Source: CAWVWD01 sp965662365 (lineage in GTDB: Bacteria; Bacteroidota; Bacteroidia; Chitinophagales; Saprospiraceae). Taken from it: a DNA stretch of 64,000 bases. Shown here in pieces: positions 1 through 8,768 of this stretch. How positions within the stretch are numbered: the stretch's first letter is position 1; each line of letters opens with the position of its first letter. The DNA lies in the NCBI GenBank assembly GCA_965662365.1, contig CBFIHR010000012.1, forward strand, positions 8,542 to 72,541, read 5' to 3'. The notes under the pieces were generated by a model. It was given only the letters and a program-made list of their open reading frames with translations, did not search any database and had not been told where the DNA came from. A program made the translations under genes and the position numbers.

Positions 1-155
1 AAATAGCAACTTCTTATTCGACGAAAATTAATAATTAACTTAAATATTAAAAAATGAGCATTTTGGGGGCAATTTGGTCTTTGTTAATGTTTTGACATAA
101 AAATTTAGGCGATTCTGAAACAAGTTCAGAATGACAAAATTTGTGGCGTTTTTTT

Positions 156-163
156 TATCTTTG
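156..163 (+). promoter_or_regulatory. Bacteroidota -7 box (TATCTTTG)
   Basis: TATCTTTG fits the Bacteroidota TAnnTTTG -7 consensus and lies 26 bases before the first gene's ATG. No TTG is seen at the expected 19-base spacing, so only the -7 half is supported. Confidence 0.5.
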
Positions 164-189
164 CATCGAATTTTATAAAAAATAAAACT

Positions 190-645
190 ATGGAAATAGC
201 AGTATTTGAACCCTTATCAACAGGCGATCAAACCATGTTTGGAATGATTGTTTTGGGGGCAGTTTTGTGTTTAGGAATTGGCGTTTGGGGCTATAAAGCA
301 AAAAAGCAAATCGCTTGGATGTTAGGCTTTTTTGGGGTAGCGATTTTGGGAGGCAATGCTCTGTTTATGAAGTTTTCAGAATCTTATGTTACGCCAGTTG
401 TTATTTATGAAAATAGGATTGATACACCAAATGGCACGTTTTCTTATGATCAAATTGTGTCGTCAAGTATTGAAGGAGATAAAATCGGGGTGAAGCGAAG
501 AATAACAAACAATCAACCACCAGAAAAAGTCTTATTATTAGGTCGAAAAGATGGAAAAGGCATTATGCTGGCAGAAAGTCAATACCCGATTCGGGCAATT
601 AAAGCGGCTTTGGACAAACAGATGGATATTTATTATAAAAAGTAG
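190..645 (+). CDS. Small two-helix membrane protein with a C-terminal PH-like segment
   Basis: I do not recognise a named family. The 151-residue product has two hydrophobic segments at about residues 17-34 and 41-60. A soluble, beta-rich tail from about residue 68 to the end (IDTPNGTFSYDQI, KVLLLGRKDGKGIML) reads like the short bacterial PH-like domains found in small inner-membrane proteins. No enzymatic motif is visible. The ATG follows an A-rich stretch and a TATCTTTG box, which is the normal start context here. It is monocistronic, with a hairpin terminator directly after it. The PH-like assignment is an impression from the strand pattern. Confidence 0.7.
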   Translation: MEIAVFEPLSTGDQTMFGMIVLGAVLCLGIGVWGYKAKKQIAWMLGFFGVAILGGNALFMKFSESYVTPVVIYENRIDTPNGTFSYDQIVSSSIEGDKIGVKRRITNNQPPEKVLLLGRKDGKGIMLAESQYPIRAIKAALDKQMDIYYKK

Positions 646-681
646 ATCGTTAGCTTGTCGCTGAATTGTTCTTAATAAATT

Positions 682-717
682 AAACCGTGTTGATTTTTAG
701 AATTGACACGGTTTTTT
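682..717 (+). terminator. Rho-independent terminator after the first gene
   Basis: AAACCGTGT pairs with ACACGGTTT across a 15-base loop and is followed by a T run. It lies 37 bases past the stop codon of the 190-645 gene. Confidence 0.75.
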
Positions 718-947
718 AATGTAGAAAACTTATCATAACGAATAAGCTCAACCAAGTGTTGATAAGGGGTTGACGATATTTTTCAATTAACAAAGTTTAA
801 TAATTTCTCATTCACAAATCAAATTTTGACGCCGTTAGTGCAACGGCTATTCTCCTACGAAATCGTGCGATGCGAAATTTGAAAAAAGCAGTTGCAATTT
901 ATAATGTAAACACGGAACCATCTTAAACTTTGGGATTTTAAGATTCG
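718..947. other. Gene-free stretch between two terminators
   Basis: No open reading frame of note lies here. A small hairpin GCCGTTAGTGCAACGGC is visible near 833-849. I see no promoter with both halves, tRNA or repeat copy. Confidence 0.5.
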
Positions 948-985
948 TTATCAGATGAGTTTTTAGCCAAAAACTCATCTGATAA
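948..985 (-). terminator. Strong hairpin terminator of the MarR gene
   Basis: A perfect 17-bp stem (948-964 with 969-985) with a 4-base loop sits three bases after the minus-strand stop codon of the MarR gene. The stem includes A/T tracts that would give a U run on either strand, so it may work in both directions. Confidence 0.75.
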
Positions 986-987
986 TT

Positions 988-1410
988 TTACTTGAAATTA
1001 TCATAAACTTGATTCATAATACGAAGAAAGGTTTCGTAGTCTTCATCATTTAAATTGCCCCAGCCTTGTTCCCGCAGTTTTTCTGCAATCGGTAGGATTT
1101 TATGGTAAGTATCTTTACCGAATTTTGTTAAAAAAATATGGTGCATTCGTCTATCATTTTCGACTTTTCGGCGTTCTGTCAAGCCTTTTTTACACATCAA
1201 ATCTATGATGCGAGAAGTTGTCGGTGCATCTTTTGCGGACTTTGTCGCTAAGTGATTTTGAGAAACGCCATCTTCTTGATACAACAAGTCCAAGATAATC
1301 CATTGGTCGGTTGTGATATCAATGTGGGCTTTCTTAAACTCTTGTAAAAACGTATTTTTAATAATTTTAAAATTACGTTCAATGTATGTTCCAAAATATT
1401 TTGTACTCAT
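988..1410 (-). CDS. MarR-family transcriptional regulator
   Basis: This is a winged-helix DNA-binding regulator of the MarR family, which usually acts as a dimeric repressor responding to small phenolic or oxidative signals. The typical pattern is visible: TDQWIILDLLYQEDGVSQNHLA (recognition-helix region, about residues 34-55), then SAKDAPTTSRIIDLMCKKGLTERR and the wing DRRMHHIFLT. The open frame extends 26 codons upstream, but I chose the ATG at 1410 because the extra segment (PPLPILIVGF...) is unlike any MarR N-terminus and the 140-residue length is then standard. It is divergent from rdgB, so it could regulate that gene or itself. The ligand cannot be inferred. Confidence 0.85.
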   Translation of the reverse strand: MSTKYFGTYIERNFKIIKNTFLQEFKKAHIDITTDQWIILDLLYQEDGVSQNHLATKSAKDAPTTSRIIDLMCKKGLTERRKVENDRRMHHIFLTKFGKDTYHKILPIAEKLREQGWGNLNDEDYETFLRIMNQVYDNFK

Positions 1411-1628
1411 AAAGTGATGATAAAACAGTTTTCCATAAAACGGAAAGATACAAAATCCTACAATTAAAATAGGAAGCGGAGGCATCACCGGGGATAGTTA
1501 TAGTTTTTTTTGGATAAAAAAGGGGCGTTTTAGAAAAAACAACTCTACATATAACAAAAAACATCTATATTTAATGTGGATTCACTTAACAATTGGAGGA
1601 TTCCTTTTTAATACCATTTTTTAATACA

Positions 1629-1636
1629 TATATTTG
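1629..1636 (+). promoter_or_regulatory. -7 box upstream of rdgB
   Basis: TATATTTG fits TAnnTTTG and lies 36 bases before the rdgB ATG. At the -33 position there is only TTT. Confidence 0.45.
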
Positions 1637-1671
1637 CTTTAATAAATTGTAACTCAACCAAAAACAAAAGA

Positions 1672-2283
1672 ATGGAATTTTCCATAGTATTTGCGACTGC
1701 AAATCCAAACAAGATCCGAGAGGTTTTAGCATTGTTAGATGAAGGTGTGCGTATTGTTTCTTTAAAAGATATTGGTTGTGAAGAAGATATTCCTGAAACA
1801 CAACCTACAATCGAGGGCAATGCACTACAAAAAGCTCGATACGTCAAAGATAACTACAAGATTGATTGTTTTGCAGAAGATACTGGTTTAGAAATCAATG
1901 CCTTAGGTGGTGAGCCAGGTGTTTATTCTGCACGGTATGCGGGCGAAGCGAAAGATTCGGAGGCGAATATGGCTAAAGTCTTAGCAAAATTAGAGGGAAA
2001 AACAGATAGAACCGCACAATTTAAAACGGTTGTTGCTCTAACGCTGAATAATGAGGAATTTACCTTTGAAGGTATTTGTAAAGGACAGATTGCGACTTCA
2101 AAAAGTGGAGCTGGCGGATTTGGTTATGATCCGATTTTTATACCAGATGGCTATAACATAAGTTTTGCAGAAATGGCGGCTTCAGAAAAAAATAAGATTT
2201 CTCATCGAGGGAAAGCAATTCATAAATTAAAAACATTCCTTAATCAACTTATAAATCAGAGGACTTCAGAGGTTTCGACTTAG
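1672..2283 (+). CDS. rdgB: XTP/dITP diphosphatase (HAM1/RdgB family)
   Basis: Non-canonical purine NTP pyrophosphatase that removes ITP, dITP and XTP from the nucleotide pool. Family signatures are clear: the N-terminal FATANPNKIREV, the metal/nucleotide segment CFAEDTGLEINALGGEPGVYSARYAG near residues 64-89, and GGFGYDPIFIP followed by SFAEMAASEKNKISHRGKA near the end. The 203-residue length is normal. The first nine codons encode MEFSIVFAT, so the hydrophobic first strand begins at once and the ATG at 1672 is a natural start. The ECF sigma gene follows after 63 bases with no evident terminator, so read-through is possible. Confidence 0.95.
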   Translation: MEFSIVFATANPNKIREVLALLDEGVRIVSLKDIGCEEDIPETQPTIEGNALQKARYVKDNYKIDCFAEDTGLEINALGGEPGVYSARYAGEAKDSEANMAKVLAKLEGKTDRTAQFKTVVALTLNNEEFTFEGICKGQIATSKSGAGGFGYDPIFIPDGYNISFAEMAASEKNKISHRGKAIHKLKTFLNQLINQRTSEVST

Positions 2284-2346
2284 AATATCTAACTTCGTTT
2301 TGGCTATCTATCCCTCAAAAAACTCTATTTTAAATATAAAACCCGC

Positions 2347-2901
2347 ATGGTAACAAAAATTCATTCTATAGGAATTTCTGAGCAAGAGTTGCGTCAGGGT
2401 TGCATCAATGGTCGTCGAGATTATCAAGAGCTACTCTACCGTTATTACTCTCCTAAGATGTTCGGTATTTGCCTGCGTTACGCCAATGATTATCATCACG
2501 CTGAAGATATTCTACAAGAAGGTTTTATCAAAATTTTCAATAGTATGGATAAGTTTCGTGGCGACGGCTCGTTTGAAGGCTGGATAAAGAGGATTTTTAT
2601 CAATACGGCGATTGAACATTACCGAAAATCCGATAAACACAGTGGACATACGGAATTAGCACTAAACACAGTTGTTCGTCATATTGGAGAAAAAGCGTCC
2701 ACAAATTTGGCTACACAAGATTTAATGAAATTAGTACAACAGCTTTCACCGGGTTACCGCACAATATTTAACCTTTATGTCATAGAAGGCTATTCGCATC
2801 GGGAGATTTCAGAAATGATGGGTATTTCGGAAGGTACTTCTAAATCACAGTTGGCACGAGCCAGAACGATCCTACGAAAATTAGTTCAATCTCAATCGTA
2901 A
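2347..2901 (+). CDS. ECF RNA polymerase sigma-70 factor
   Basis: Extracytoplasmic-function sigma factor of 184 residues. Region 2 is seen at about residues 25-95 (YRYYSPKMFGICLRYANDYHHAEDILQEGF, then DKFRGDGSFEGWIKRIFINTAIEHYR). Region 4 is seen at about 125-180 (LSPGYRTIFNLYVIEGYSHREISEMM followed by GISEGTSKSQLARARTILRK). It sits 10 bases before a gene whose N-terminus looks like an anti-sigma region, so the pair probably forms a sigma/regulator unit. The target regulon cannot be read from the sequence. Confidence 0.93.
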   Translation: MVTKIHSIGISEQELRQGCINGRRDYQELLYRYYSPKMFGICLRYANDYHHAEDILQEGFIKIFNSMDKFRGDGSFEGWIKRIFINTAIEHYRKSDKHSGHTELALNTVVRHIGEKASTNLATQDLMKLVQQLSPGYRTIFNLYVIEGYSHREISEMMGISEGTSKSQLARARTILRKLVQSQS

Positions 2902-2911
2902 ACTAATTATA

Positions 2912-4384
2912 ATGCAATATAAACATCACGACATTGATAAATTATTTCAAGACGCTTTTCAAGAACATGAGGTGGCTTCTCCTTTCAATATGTGGAACAA
3001 AATTGAAAGTAACTTGCCATTAGCTGAAACTGACAGGATGTTCAAGAAAGCACTTGAAAATTACGAAACAGAGCCTTCGTCAGAGGTTTGGGAACGTATA
3101 AAACCTGAACTGCCGCTAAGCCTTCTATTGCGGAATAGTTTTGTTCAATTGAGTAGAATTGCTGCGATACTTTTATTTGGCATTACGCTTTATGTATTTG
3201 TTCAACGGTTTGATTGGCAAACAAATCAAATAGCCAAAGTTATTCAACAAGAGCAAAGGGATATTACGCCAACAAATTCTTATTATGAAATAACAACGGA
3301 GCAAAAAGTGATAAAAAAGCCTTCCGTAACATCAGAGAATATTAACAACAAGAACATACTTCATCAAGAGTCAGCAGAGATTTCAGCAATGAGCGCTCCG
3401 CAAAATTCTATCAATGCGACAAAAGATGGGAAAATAGCTTTGACAAAAGTAACTTCGAATCGGATTGATGCCCAAAAGAGGACAATTTCTACGGGTAAAA
3501 GACTAAAAGCAAACAACAAAGGACATATTCCAAATAATAAATTATTTTTTGAAGCGACAGAAATTCCTCCTGTTGACAGCACAAAAGAGAAAGCGAAGGC
3601 ATTACAAAATATGAAAATGAAAGCGGCGGTTGCATCAACTACTAATTTGAATGATAAAATTCGTCGCCCTTATAAAAAGCAAAAGAGAACAACTACCGCT
3701 GCCTTGCCTTACTTGAGTTTGCGAGGAGAAGCAGATGAGAGTTTTCAGACAAAAGATATTCACTTAAAGCGTTCTAATTTGGAGAAAGCAGCCTTTGATT
3801 TCACCGGTTTACAATTCAGTATAAATGCCGCTTTCGGGACGTCTGCCATCTTGAATACTTCCTTAAAAGAAAGCATAGCAGGCAGCGACGGTCAATACAA
3901 ATTATTATCAAATGGTCATAACTTTGGTTTAGGCCTGGCTTATCAATTTAAGCCCAATTGGTCAATTGAAACTGGTACTAACTATACAAATTCGTCACAA
4001 TCTTATACTAATTTTGCGGAGACAGCCGAAAAAGTGAATTTTAATTATCTATCAATTCCATTGACATTTAAGTATCGTTCAAACGAAATCACGGGGGCAA
4101 AACCTGCGGCTATTTCTTACATATTCGGATTACAAACTGCATTTTTGCAACAGCAATCAGTCGTAAACTTTAGTCCAACAACAACTCCTAACTTACAAGA
4201 GTTGGCCATTCAACAAGAAGTTGCAGCAACTGTTGGCATTGATTATGACTTATTCTTAAATCCAAATGTATCTTGGACAATCGGTGCAAGAGCAACTGTC
4301 GGCACTGGAGTCAAAAACGTATTTGAACATTATAATACGTTTATAGGAATTCGATCTGGTTTTAACTTTAGAGTTAAAAAATAA
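2912..4384 (+). CDS. Anti-sigma-like N-terminus fused to an outer-membrane beta-barrel domain
   Basis: A 490-residue protein with three parts. Residues 11-36 and 43-68 are two copies of one motif (F..A......PS..W..I...LP), typical of the cytoplasmic part of Bacteroidota anti-sigma proteins. A single membrane segment lies at about residues 80-98 (RIAAILLFGITLYVFV). After a long basic, Ser/Thr/Asn-rich linker, residues of about 290-490 show alternating beta strands ending in GIRSGFNFRVKK, as in OMP beta-barrel domains. The gene starts 10 bases after the ECF sigma stop, so the two are almost certainly co-transcribed. Regulation of the sigma factor by this protein is inferred from position and the N-terminal pattern. 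A protein anchored in both membranes would be unusual. Confidence 0.8.
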   Translation: MQYKHHDIDKLFQDAFQEHEVASPFNMWNKIESNLPLAETDRMFKKALENYETEPSSEVWERIKPELPLSLLLRNSFVQLSRIAAILLFGITLYVFVQRFDWQTNQIAKVIQQEQRDITPTNSYYEITTEQKVIKKPSVTSENINNKNILHQESAEISAMSAPQNSINATKDGKIALTKVTSNRIDAQKRTISTGKRLKANNKGHIPNNKLFFEATEIPPVDSTKEKAKALQNMKMKAAVASTTNLNDKIRRPYKKQKRTTTAALPYLSLRGEADESFQTKDIHLKRSNLEKAAFDFTGLQFSINAAFGTSAILNTSLKESIAGSDGQYKLLSNGHNFGLGLAYQFKPNWSIETGTNYTNSSQSYTNFAETAEKVNFNYLSIPLTFKYRSNEITGAKPAAISYIFGLQTAFLQQQSVVNFSPTTTPNLQELAIQQEVAATVGIDYDLFLNPNVSWTIGARATVGTGVKNVFEHYNTFIGIRSGFNFRVKK

Positions 4385-4423
4385 AATTATAAACAACTAT
4401 CACTGTCAGCGGTTAAAACTTCA

Positions 4424-6010
4424 TTGTCAAACATCAATCATGAACTGTTGAATATAATTTGGTTTAAACGAGATTTGCGACTACACGATCATCGGCCGCT
4501 TTGCGAAGCGATTCAGGCGAACGAACCGACTTTGTTATTATACATTTTCGAGCCTTCCGTTCAGCAGTATCCAGATTGGAACATCCGGCACTGGCGTTTT
4601 GTGTGGCAATCACTGCAAGTTATCAATGAACAACTTCGACCGTTTAATACACGAGTCCATATTTTTTATGATGAAGTAATACCAGTTTTTGAATATTTGA
4701 TAAAAACCGAACCGATAAAAACAGTTTTTTCTTATCAAGAAATTGGAACAAAAGTTACCTTTGATAGAGACAAAGCAATGAATCGTTTTTTCAAAAAACA
4801 TCAAATCAGATGGCAGGAAGCTCCGACAAATGGCATTATTCGAGGCTTGAAAAATCGTAACAATTGGGACAAACAATTCATGGAAATGGTAACTGCCCCG
4901 CTTCAAAATCCGAATTTAGAAAAAGCCATTTTTAAAAATATAAATACAAACAAAACGGTTAACTTGACTTTCGTCAAAACGTTGCCCGAGCTCCTCGAAC
5001 AACCTGCATCAATGCAACAAGGTGGCGAACGTTTGGCGTGGCGATATTTGCGAACATTTATACAAGAACGTGGTCGAAACTATTCGAGAAATATTTCCAA
5101 ACCAGCCAATAGTCGAAAATCATGCAGCCGAATTTCGCCCTATTTAGCTTGGGGAAATTTATCGATTCGTCAAGTTTATCAATACACACAAGCCAATTTA
5201 CCGACTTCATCGTTCAAGCGAGATTTACATAATTTCGTCTCTCGACTGCATTGGCATTGTCATTTTATACAAAAATTCGAGTCCGAGTGCCGCATGGAAT
5301 TTGAACATATTAACCGAGGACTCAAGGACAAACTTCATCAGCCGATTATCCCCGAAAAAATAGCAGCTTGGAAAAATGGACAAACTGGTTTTCCGCTGAT
5401 TGATGCTTGTATGCGATGTGTAAAAGCGACCGGTTATTTGAATTTTCGGATGCGAGCCTGCCTCGTCTCTTTTTTGACACATCACCTGTGGCAGCCGTGG
5501 CAAAGCGGTGCATATCACTTAGCTCAACAGTTTTTGGACTATGAACCCGGCATTCATTTTCCACAATTTCAGATGCAAGCTGGCGTCACTGGCTCAAATA
5601 CAATTCGCTCTTACAATCCGATTAAACAATCTATCGAAAAAGATACGAATGGCGTTTTTATCCGAAAATGGGTAAAAGAACTCAAAAATGTGCCGACCGA
5701 ACTCATTCACGAACCTTATAAAATGACTGAAATTGAGCAGCAGATGTACGGCTGCATTATTGGTAAAGATTACCCGAAACCAATCGTCCATAACGAAAAA
5801 GCTGGTAAGCACGCCAGAGATATTTTGTGGAAACTCAAAGGAAATGCAGCAGTAAAAACGGAAAAAAAACGGATTTTAGCAAAACACGTTGCACCGAATA
5901 GATGGAAAAAAGAAAGTGACTTGTTGTCGCCTCTGATGAAGCGACAACAAGTCAATAATCAAAAATTACTCGCCATATTTTGTCAAATAAGCTGCAAAAT
6001 CATCCGCTAA
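4424..6010 (+). CDS. Cryptochrome/deoxyribodipyrimidine photolyase family protein
   Basis: FAD-dependent, light-driven DNA repair enzyme or related blue-light receptor. The N-terminal alpha/beta antenna domain begins with NIIWFKRDLRLHDHRPL. The FAD-binding half shows SRISPYLAWGNLS near residue 240, RLHWHCHFIQKFESECR near 275, then GFPLIDACMRCVKATGYLNF and MRACLVSFLTHHLWQPW, with DYEPGIHFPQFQMQAGVTG near 370-390. The start must be TTG at 4424, because no in-frame ATG precedes the first conserved strand and a TAA lies upstream. At 528 residues it is slightly long. Its last 45 bases overlap, tail to tail, the end of the minus-strand gene that follows. Substrate class (CPD or 6-4) is not decided here. 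Confidence 0.9.
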   Translation: MSNINHELLNIIWFKRDLRLHDHRPLCEAIQANEPTLLLYIFEPSVQQYPDWNIRHWRFVWQSLQVINEQLRPFNTRVHIFYDEVIPVFEYLIKTEPIKTVFSYQEIGTKVTFDRDKAMNRFFKKHQIRWQEAPTNGIIRGLKNRNNWDKQFMEMVTAPLQNPNLEKAIFKNINTNKTVNLTFVKTLPELLEQPASMQQGGERLAWRYLRTFIQERGRNYSRNISKPANSRKSCSRISPYLAWGNLSIRQVYQYTQANLPTSSFKRDLHNFVSRLHWHCHFIQKFESECRMEFEHINRGLKDKLHQPIIPEKIAAWKNGQTGFPLIDACMRCVKATGYLNFRMRACLVSFLTHHLWQPWQSGAYHLAQQFLDYEPGIHFPQFQMQAGVTGSNTIRSYNPIKQSIEKDTNGVFIRKWVKELKNVPTELIHEPYKMTEIEQQMYGCIIGKDYPKPIVHNEKAGKHARDILWKLKGNAAVKTEKKRILAKHVAPNRWKKESDLLSPLMKRQQVNNQKLLAIFCQISCKIIR

Positions 6011-7879
6011 ACCAGCAAATGCATCACGTTCATTAATTTCGGCAATAGTAACTAACTGATTCGCCGTGTATAACATTCGTTGAATCATCTGTTTATCAAA
6101 AAATGATAGAATCTCCTTGTTTTCAATACTTTTGAAATATGCGTGTACATGGTTACTCTCATTAATAATAAAGGCGTCACCTCGTTCTGTCAATCCTAAA
6201 TCGTAACAAAAATCTGCCAAATCACCTATGTGCGATTTATAGCTAACTTCAAGATGTGGAAAAACAGCCTCCATTTTATTCAAGGCTTTTTCAACTTTCT
6301 CCGGGTTATTTTTTTGACGATTCAAAAAATCTTGAAATGCAATTAGATAAAAAGTCAAAGAGATATCATTATCACTCGAATACCAGTCCACTCCTTCTGC
6401 ATTCGGATAATCAAAATTATTGAAAATATTATATTCCAGACGACTCACGTCATGTCCTGCTTTTGGCAGAAAGCGATACGCTAAACCTTCGCTTTTTATA
6501 TAATCGAACATCCCCAAACCACGCATTTGCCAATGACTACCACTAGAAAAATAAATAGGCGTCTGCCAATTATCTCTTGTGATTAGATCCAATATAAAAA
6601 TTTCGCCTTTGGAAATATAGCTTTTATTAAAATTCAATCGAACTGCGGACTCACTGAACCGCTTCGCCACACCAAGTTGATACCCCAGCGGCTTTGGCTC
6701 GATAACGAAAAATCCTTGCCGTGCCGGTAAATAATGCACCCCGGCATTATCATCAGTGTAAATATTTTTCTCCTCATTCAACATTTTGAAAAAATCTCTC
6801 AACTCCACATCTTCAATCTCCGATTTAATAATCATAAAATCATTCTTACCCAACTGATAATCAGAAGTTTCTAAAGTTGTTGGCAAGTTGAATTCTGATT
6901 TGATAAAATGAATATATCGACCTAAATTGGCCAAACTTATATTGATTATTTTAACATCAGGACGAATCCCTAATTTGTCTTGAGCATAAATTAACGGATA
7001 CGTGTCATTATCACCAGACGTGAATAAAATCGCATTATTTGCACAAGTTTTTAAATAATTTGCAGCCGTTTTGATTTGAAAATCATCGTATAAATCATCG
7101 ACCAGATACTTTTCGCCCAATTCTGGTTTTCCCGAATATTTCAACGCATAATAAACCGCAAGATGTTCATTCTTATATTTAGTTCTAATATTTCCGACAA
7201 CCGTCTGATAATCAGGGTACTTATCCGACAAAATCCTAAAGGCCGCAATAGATTTATCTGCGTATAATATAAACTTATCTAAAGTTTCTTTTTCCCAATC
7301 TTTTGGGTTTAGTGTTCGGTCATATTCCATGATTTTACTTTTGCCACCAAACTGCCCGGGCGTTATCGTTTCCATACATTTTGAAGAATAAGAACGAGCC
7401 AACGCATCTAATAATTCTGCCGATAAATTTTGCTCATTTTCCAACAATTCAATCACATCATCTTCATAACCATGATAACCATAAACGGGATATTGTTTCA
7501 ACCAAACTGGCTTCAATCCTCGAATAAAATGCCGTTTTCCTTCTTCAACCGCTTCCGTCCCGCCATCATCCGTTCCCTCTGTTTTTAGCTTCTCGAAAGC
7601 TGACTTTTTAGCATTCCAAATCCTTTGCTCTTCTGTTTCTTCAAACTTTTCATTTAAAAAAATGACATACCAACCCTCATATTTTTTAGCAAATTTAATC
7701 TTAATGACATTCTGATAATCAAAGTTATTTTCAGTAAAATAAGCCTCAATAACGGCTTCATAAGATGGAAATTTATCAAAATAAGTCTTATCGTATTTTA
7801 GCTTTTTTTGAGCAAAAATAGATGTTGAAATAAGTGTTAATAATAGTATTGCTGTCGTTTGTAATAATTGCTTTTTCAT
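5966..7879 (-). CDS. Large secreted protein with a DUF2723-like C-terminal motif
   Basis: A 637-residue protein starting with a clear signal peptide (KKQLLQTTAILLLTLISTSIFAQ), so it is periplasmic or surface exposed. I do not recognise the whole protein. Near residues 285-310 it contains ILFTSGDNDTYPLIYAQ followed by GIRPDVKIINISLANLGRY, which closely resembles the soluble segment of Bacteroidota DUF2723 multi-membrane proteins (putative O-mannosyltransferases). Here the membrane helices are absent. The rest is alpha-helical in appearance, with tetratricopeptide-like helical pairs near residues 200-275. The stop codon overlaps the photolyase tail. It is divergent from the small beta-barrel gene at 8115, with an inverted repeat between the two. 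Function unknown. Confidence 0.8.
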   Translation of the reverse strand: MKKQLLQTTAILLLTLISTSIFAQKKLKYDKTYFDKFPSYEAVIEAYFTENNFDYQNVIKIKFAKKYEGWYVIFLNEKFEETEEQRIWNAKKSAFEKLKTEGTDDGGTEAVEEGKRHFIRGLKPVWLKQYPVYGYHGYEDDVIELLENEQNLSAELLDALARSYSSKCMETITPGQFGGKSKIMEYDRTLNPKDWEKETLDKFILYADKSIAAFRILSDKYPDYQTVVGNIRTKYKNEHLAVYYALKYSGKPELGEKYLVDDLYDDFQIKTAANYLKTCANNAILFTSGDNDTYPLIYAQDKLGIRPDVKIINISLANLGRYIHFIKSEFNLPTTLETSDYQLGKNDFMIIKSEIEDVELRDFFKMLNEEKNIYTDDNAGVHYLPARQGFFVIEPKPLGYQLGVAKRFSESAVRLNFNKSYISKGEIFILDLITRDNWQTPIYFSSGSHWQMRGLGMFDYIKSEGLAYRFLPKAGHDVSRLEYNIFNNFDYPNAEGVDWYSSDNDISLTFYLIAFQDFLNRQKNNPEKVEKALNKMEAVFPHLEVSYKSHIGDLADFCYDLGLTERGDAFIINESNHVHAYFKSIENKEILSFFDKQMIQRMLYTANQLVTIAEINERDAFAGLADDFAAYLTKYGE

Positions 7880-7935
7880 TAAAAATATTTTTATAAAAAA
7901 ATTATTGATGACTATTCCAGCCTGTAACGCTGATG

Positions 7936-7974
7936 AACGTTTAAATTATATTTTGCAAACATCATTTAAACGTT
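7936..7974. repeat. Perfect 11-bp inverted repeat between divergent genes
   Basis: AACGTTTAAAT (7936-7946) and ATTTAAACGTT (7964-7974) are exact reverse complements separated by 17 bases. It sits in the 235-bp divergent region between the genes starting at 7879 and 8115. It could be an operator or an RNA hairpin in the minus-strand leader. Confidence 0.6.
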
Positions 7975-8042
7975 AAAATCAAAATAACGAATAATTCGAT
8001 AAAACTGGTTCACTTACAGATTTTTTATAATGTTATTAGGCA

Positions 8043-8072
8043 TTGCAATGCTTAAAATATTTTTATACCTTG
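8043..8072 (+). promoter_or_regulatory. Candidate promoter TTG-N20-TACCTTG
   Basis: TTG at 8043-8045 and TACCTTG at 8066-8072 are 20 bases apart, close to the Bacteroidota arrangement but with one T missing from the -7 box. It lies 42 bases before the ATG at 8115. Confidence 0.4.
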
Positions 8073-8114
8073 TAAATATTAACCTTAAACTATCATTATC
8101 AAAACAAAAATAAC

Positions 8115-8750
8115 ATGAAAAAACTGCTCACTCTTTTTATGCTATTATTCGGCATAATCAGTACGAATCAGGCACAACACTCTATCGGTTTTATTACAGG
8201 TACGACCCCAATTTATGATGTTTTCGGACAAGGCAGCGATAACTTTGTATTTCAATTAGACCCTGATTTTTTAAATGCTTTTCGGTATGGAGTTCGAGGC
8301 CAAATCCAATTGAGCGAGTTACAATCGGTTCAAGTCGGAGTAGATCGGTACAATCAAGATTTTAGACTTCAAATCGATTCTAACTTTGGCTTTATTTACC
8401 ATAATTACGATTTAGCTTACGCCCAGATTCTTTCACTCGGCAGCATAGATTTTCACTTACCAGACACGTACAACGGCTGGACACCTTTTTTGGGTGCTAA
8501 GTATGGTTTGAGTATAGATATACTCTTGCAAGAAACCAAAAATGATATTATTCAAACTCAAACTGATTTTAATAAAATCATCCTTAACGGTGTTGCGGGG
8601 TCTTTTATCGGCATTCAAAAAGGGCACTTAAAACTCACTGGTATTTGTAACATGCAAGTTTCAGCAAACAGCATTATCAATCCCGATATAATTGGTAGCA
8701 CTCGACAATACGATATTTCTCTGCTCATTTATGCCGGTGTAATTTTCTAA
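8115..8750 (+). CDS. Small outer-membrane beta-barrel protein
   Basis: A 211-residue protein with a signal peptide (KKLLTLFMLLFGIISTNQAQ). After it come alternating hydrophobic/polar strands ending in an aromatic or hydrophobic residue, as in small outer-membrane barrels (HSIGFITG, RYGVRGQIQLSE, FLGAKYGLSI, GVAGSFIGIQKG and final YDISLLIYAGVIF). No enzymatic residues are apparent. The pbpC gene starts 18 bases after the stop codon, so the two may be in one transcript. Whether it acts as a pore, an adhesin or a structural protein cannot be told. Confidence 0.75.
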   Translation: MKKLLTLFMLLFGIISTNQAQHSIGFITGTTPIYDVFGQGSDNFVFQLDPDFLNAFRYGVRGQIQLSELQSVQVGVDRYNQDFRLQIDSNFGFIYHNYDLAYAQILSLGSIDFHLPDTYNGWTPFLGAKYGLSIDILLQETKNDIIQTQTDFNKIILNGVAGSFIGIQKGHLKLTGICNMQVSANSIINPDIIGSTRQYDISLLIYAGVIF

Positions 8751-8768
8751 TAAACCAATACACTTATT

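Noticed and set aside
1411..1488. Upstream extension of the MarR frame
   Set aside because: The added residues are hydrophobic and unlike any MarR N-terminus.
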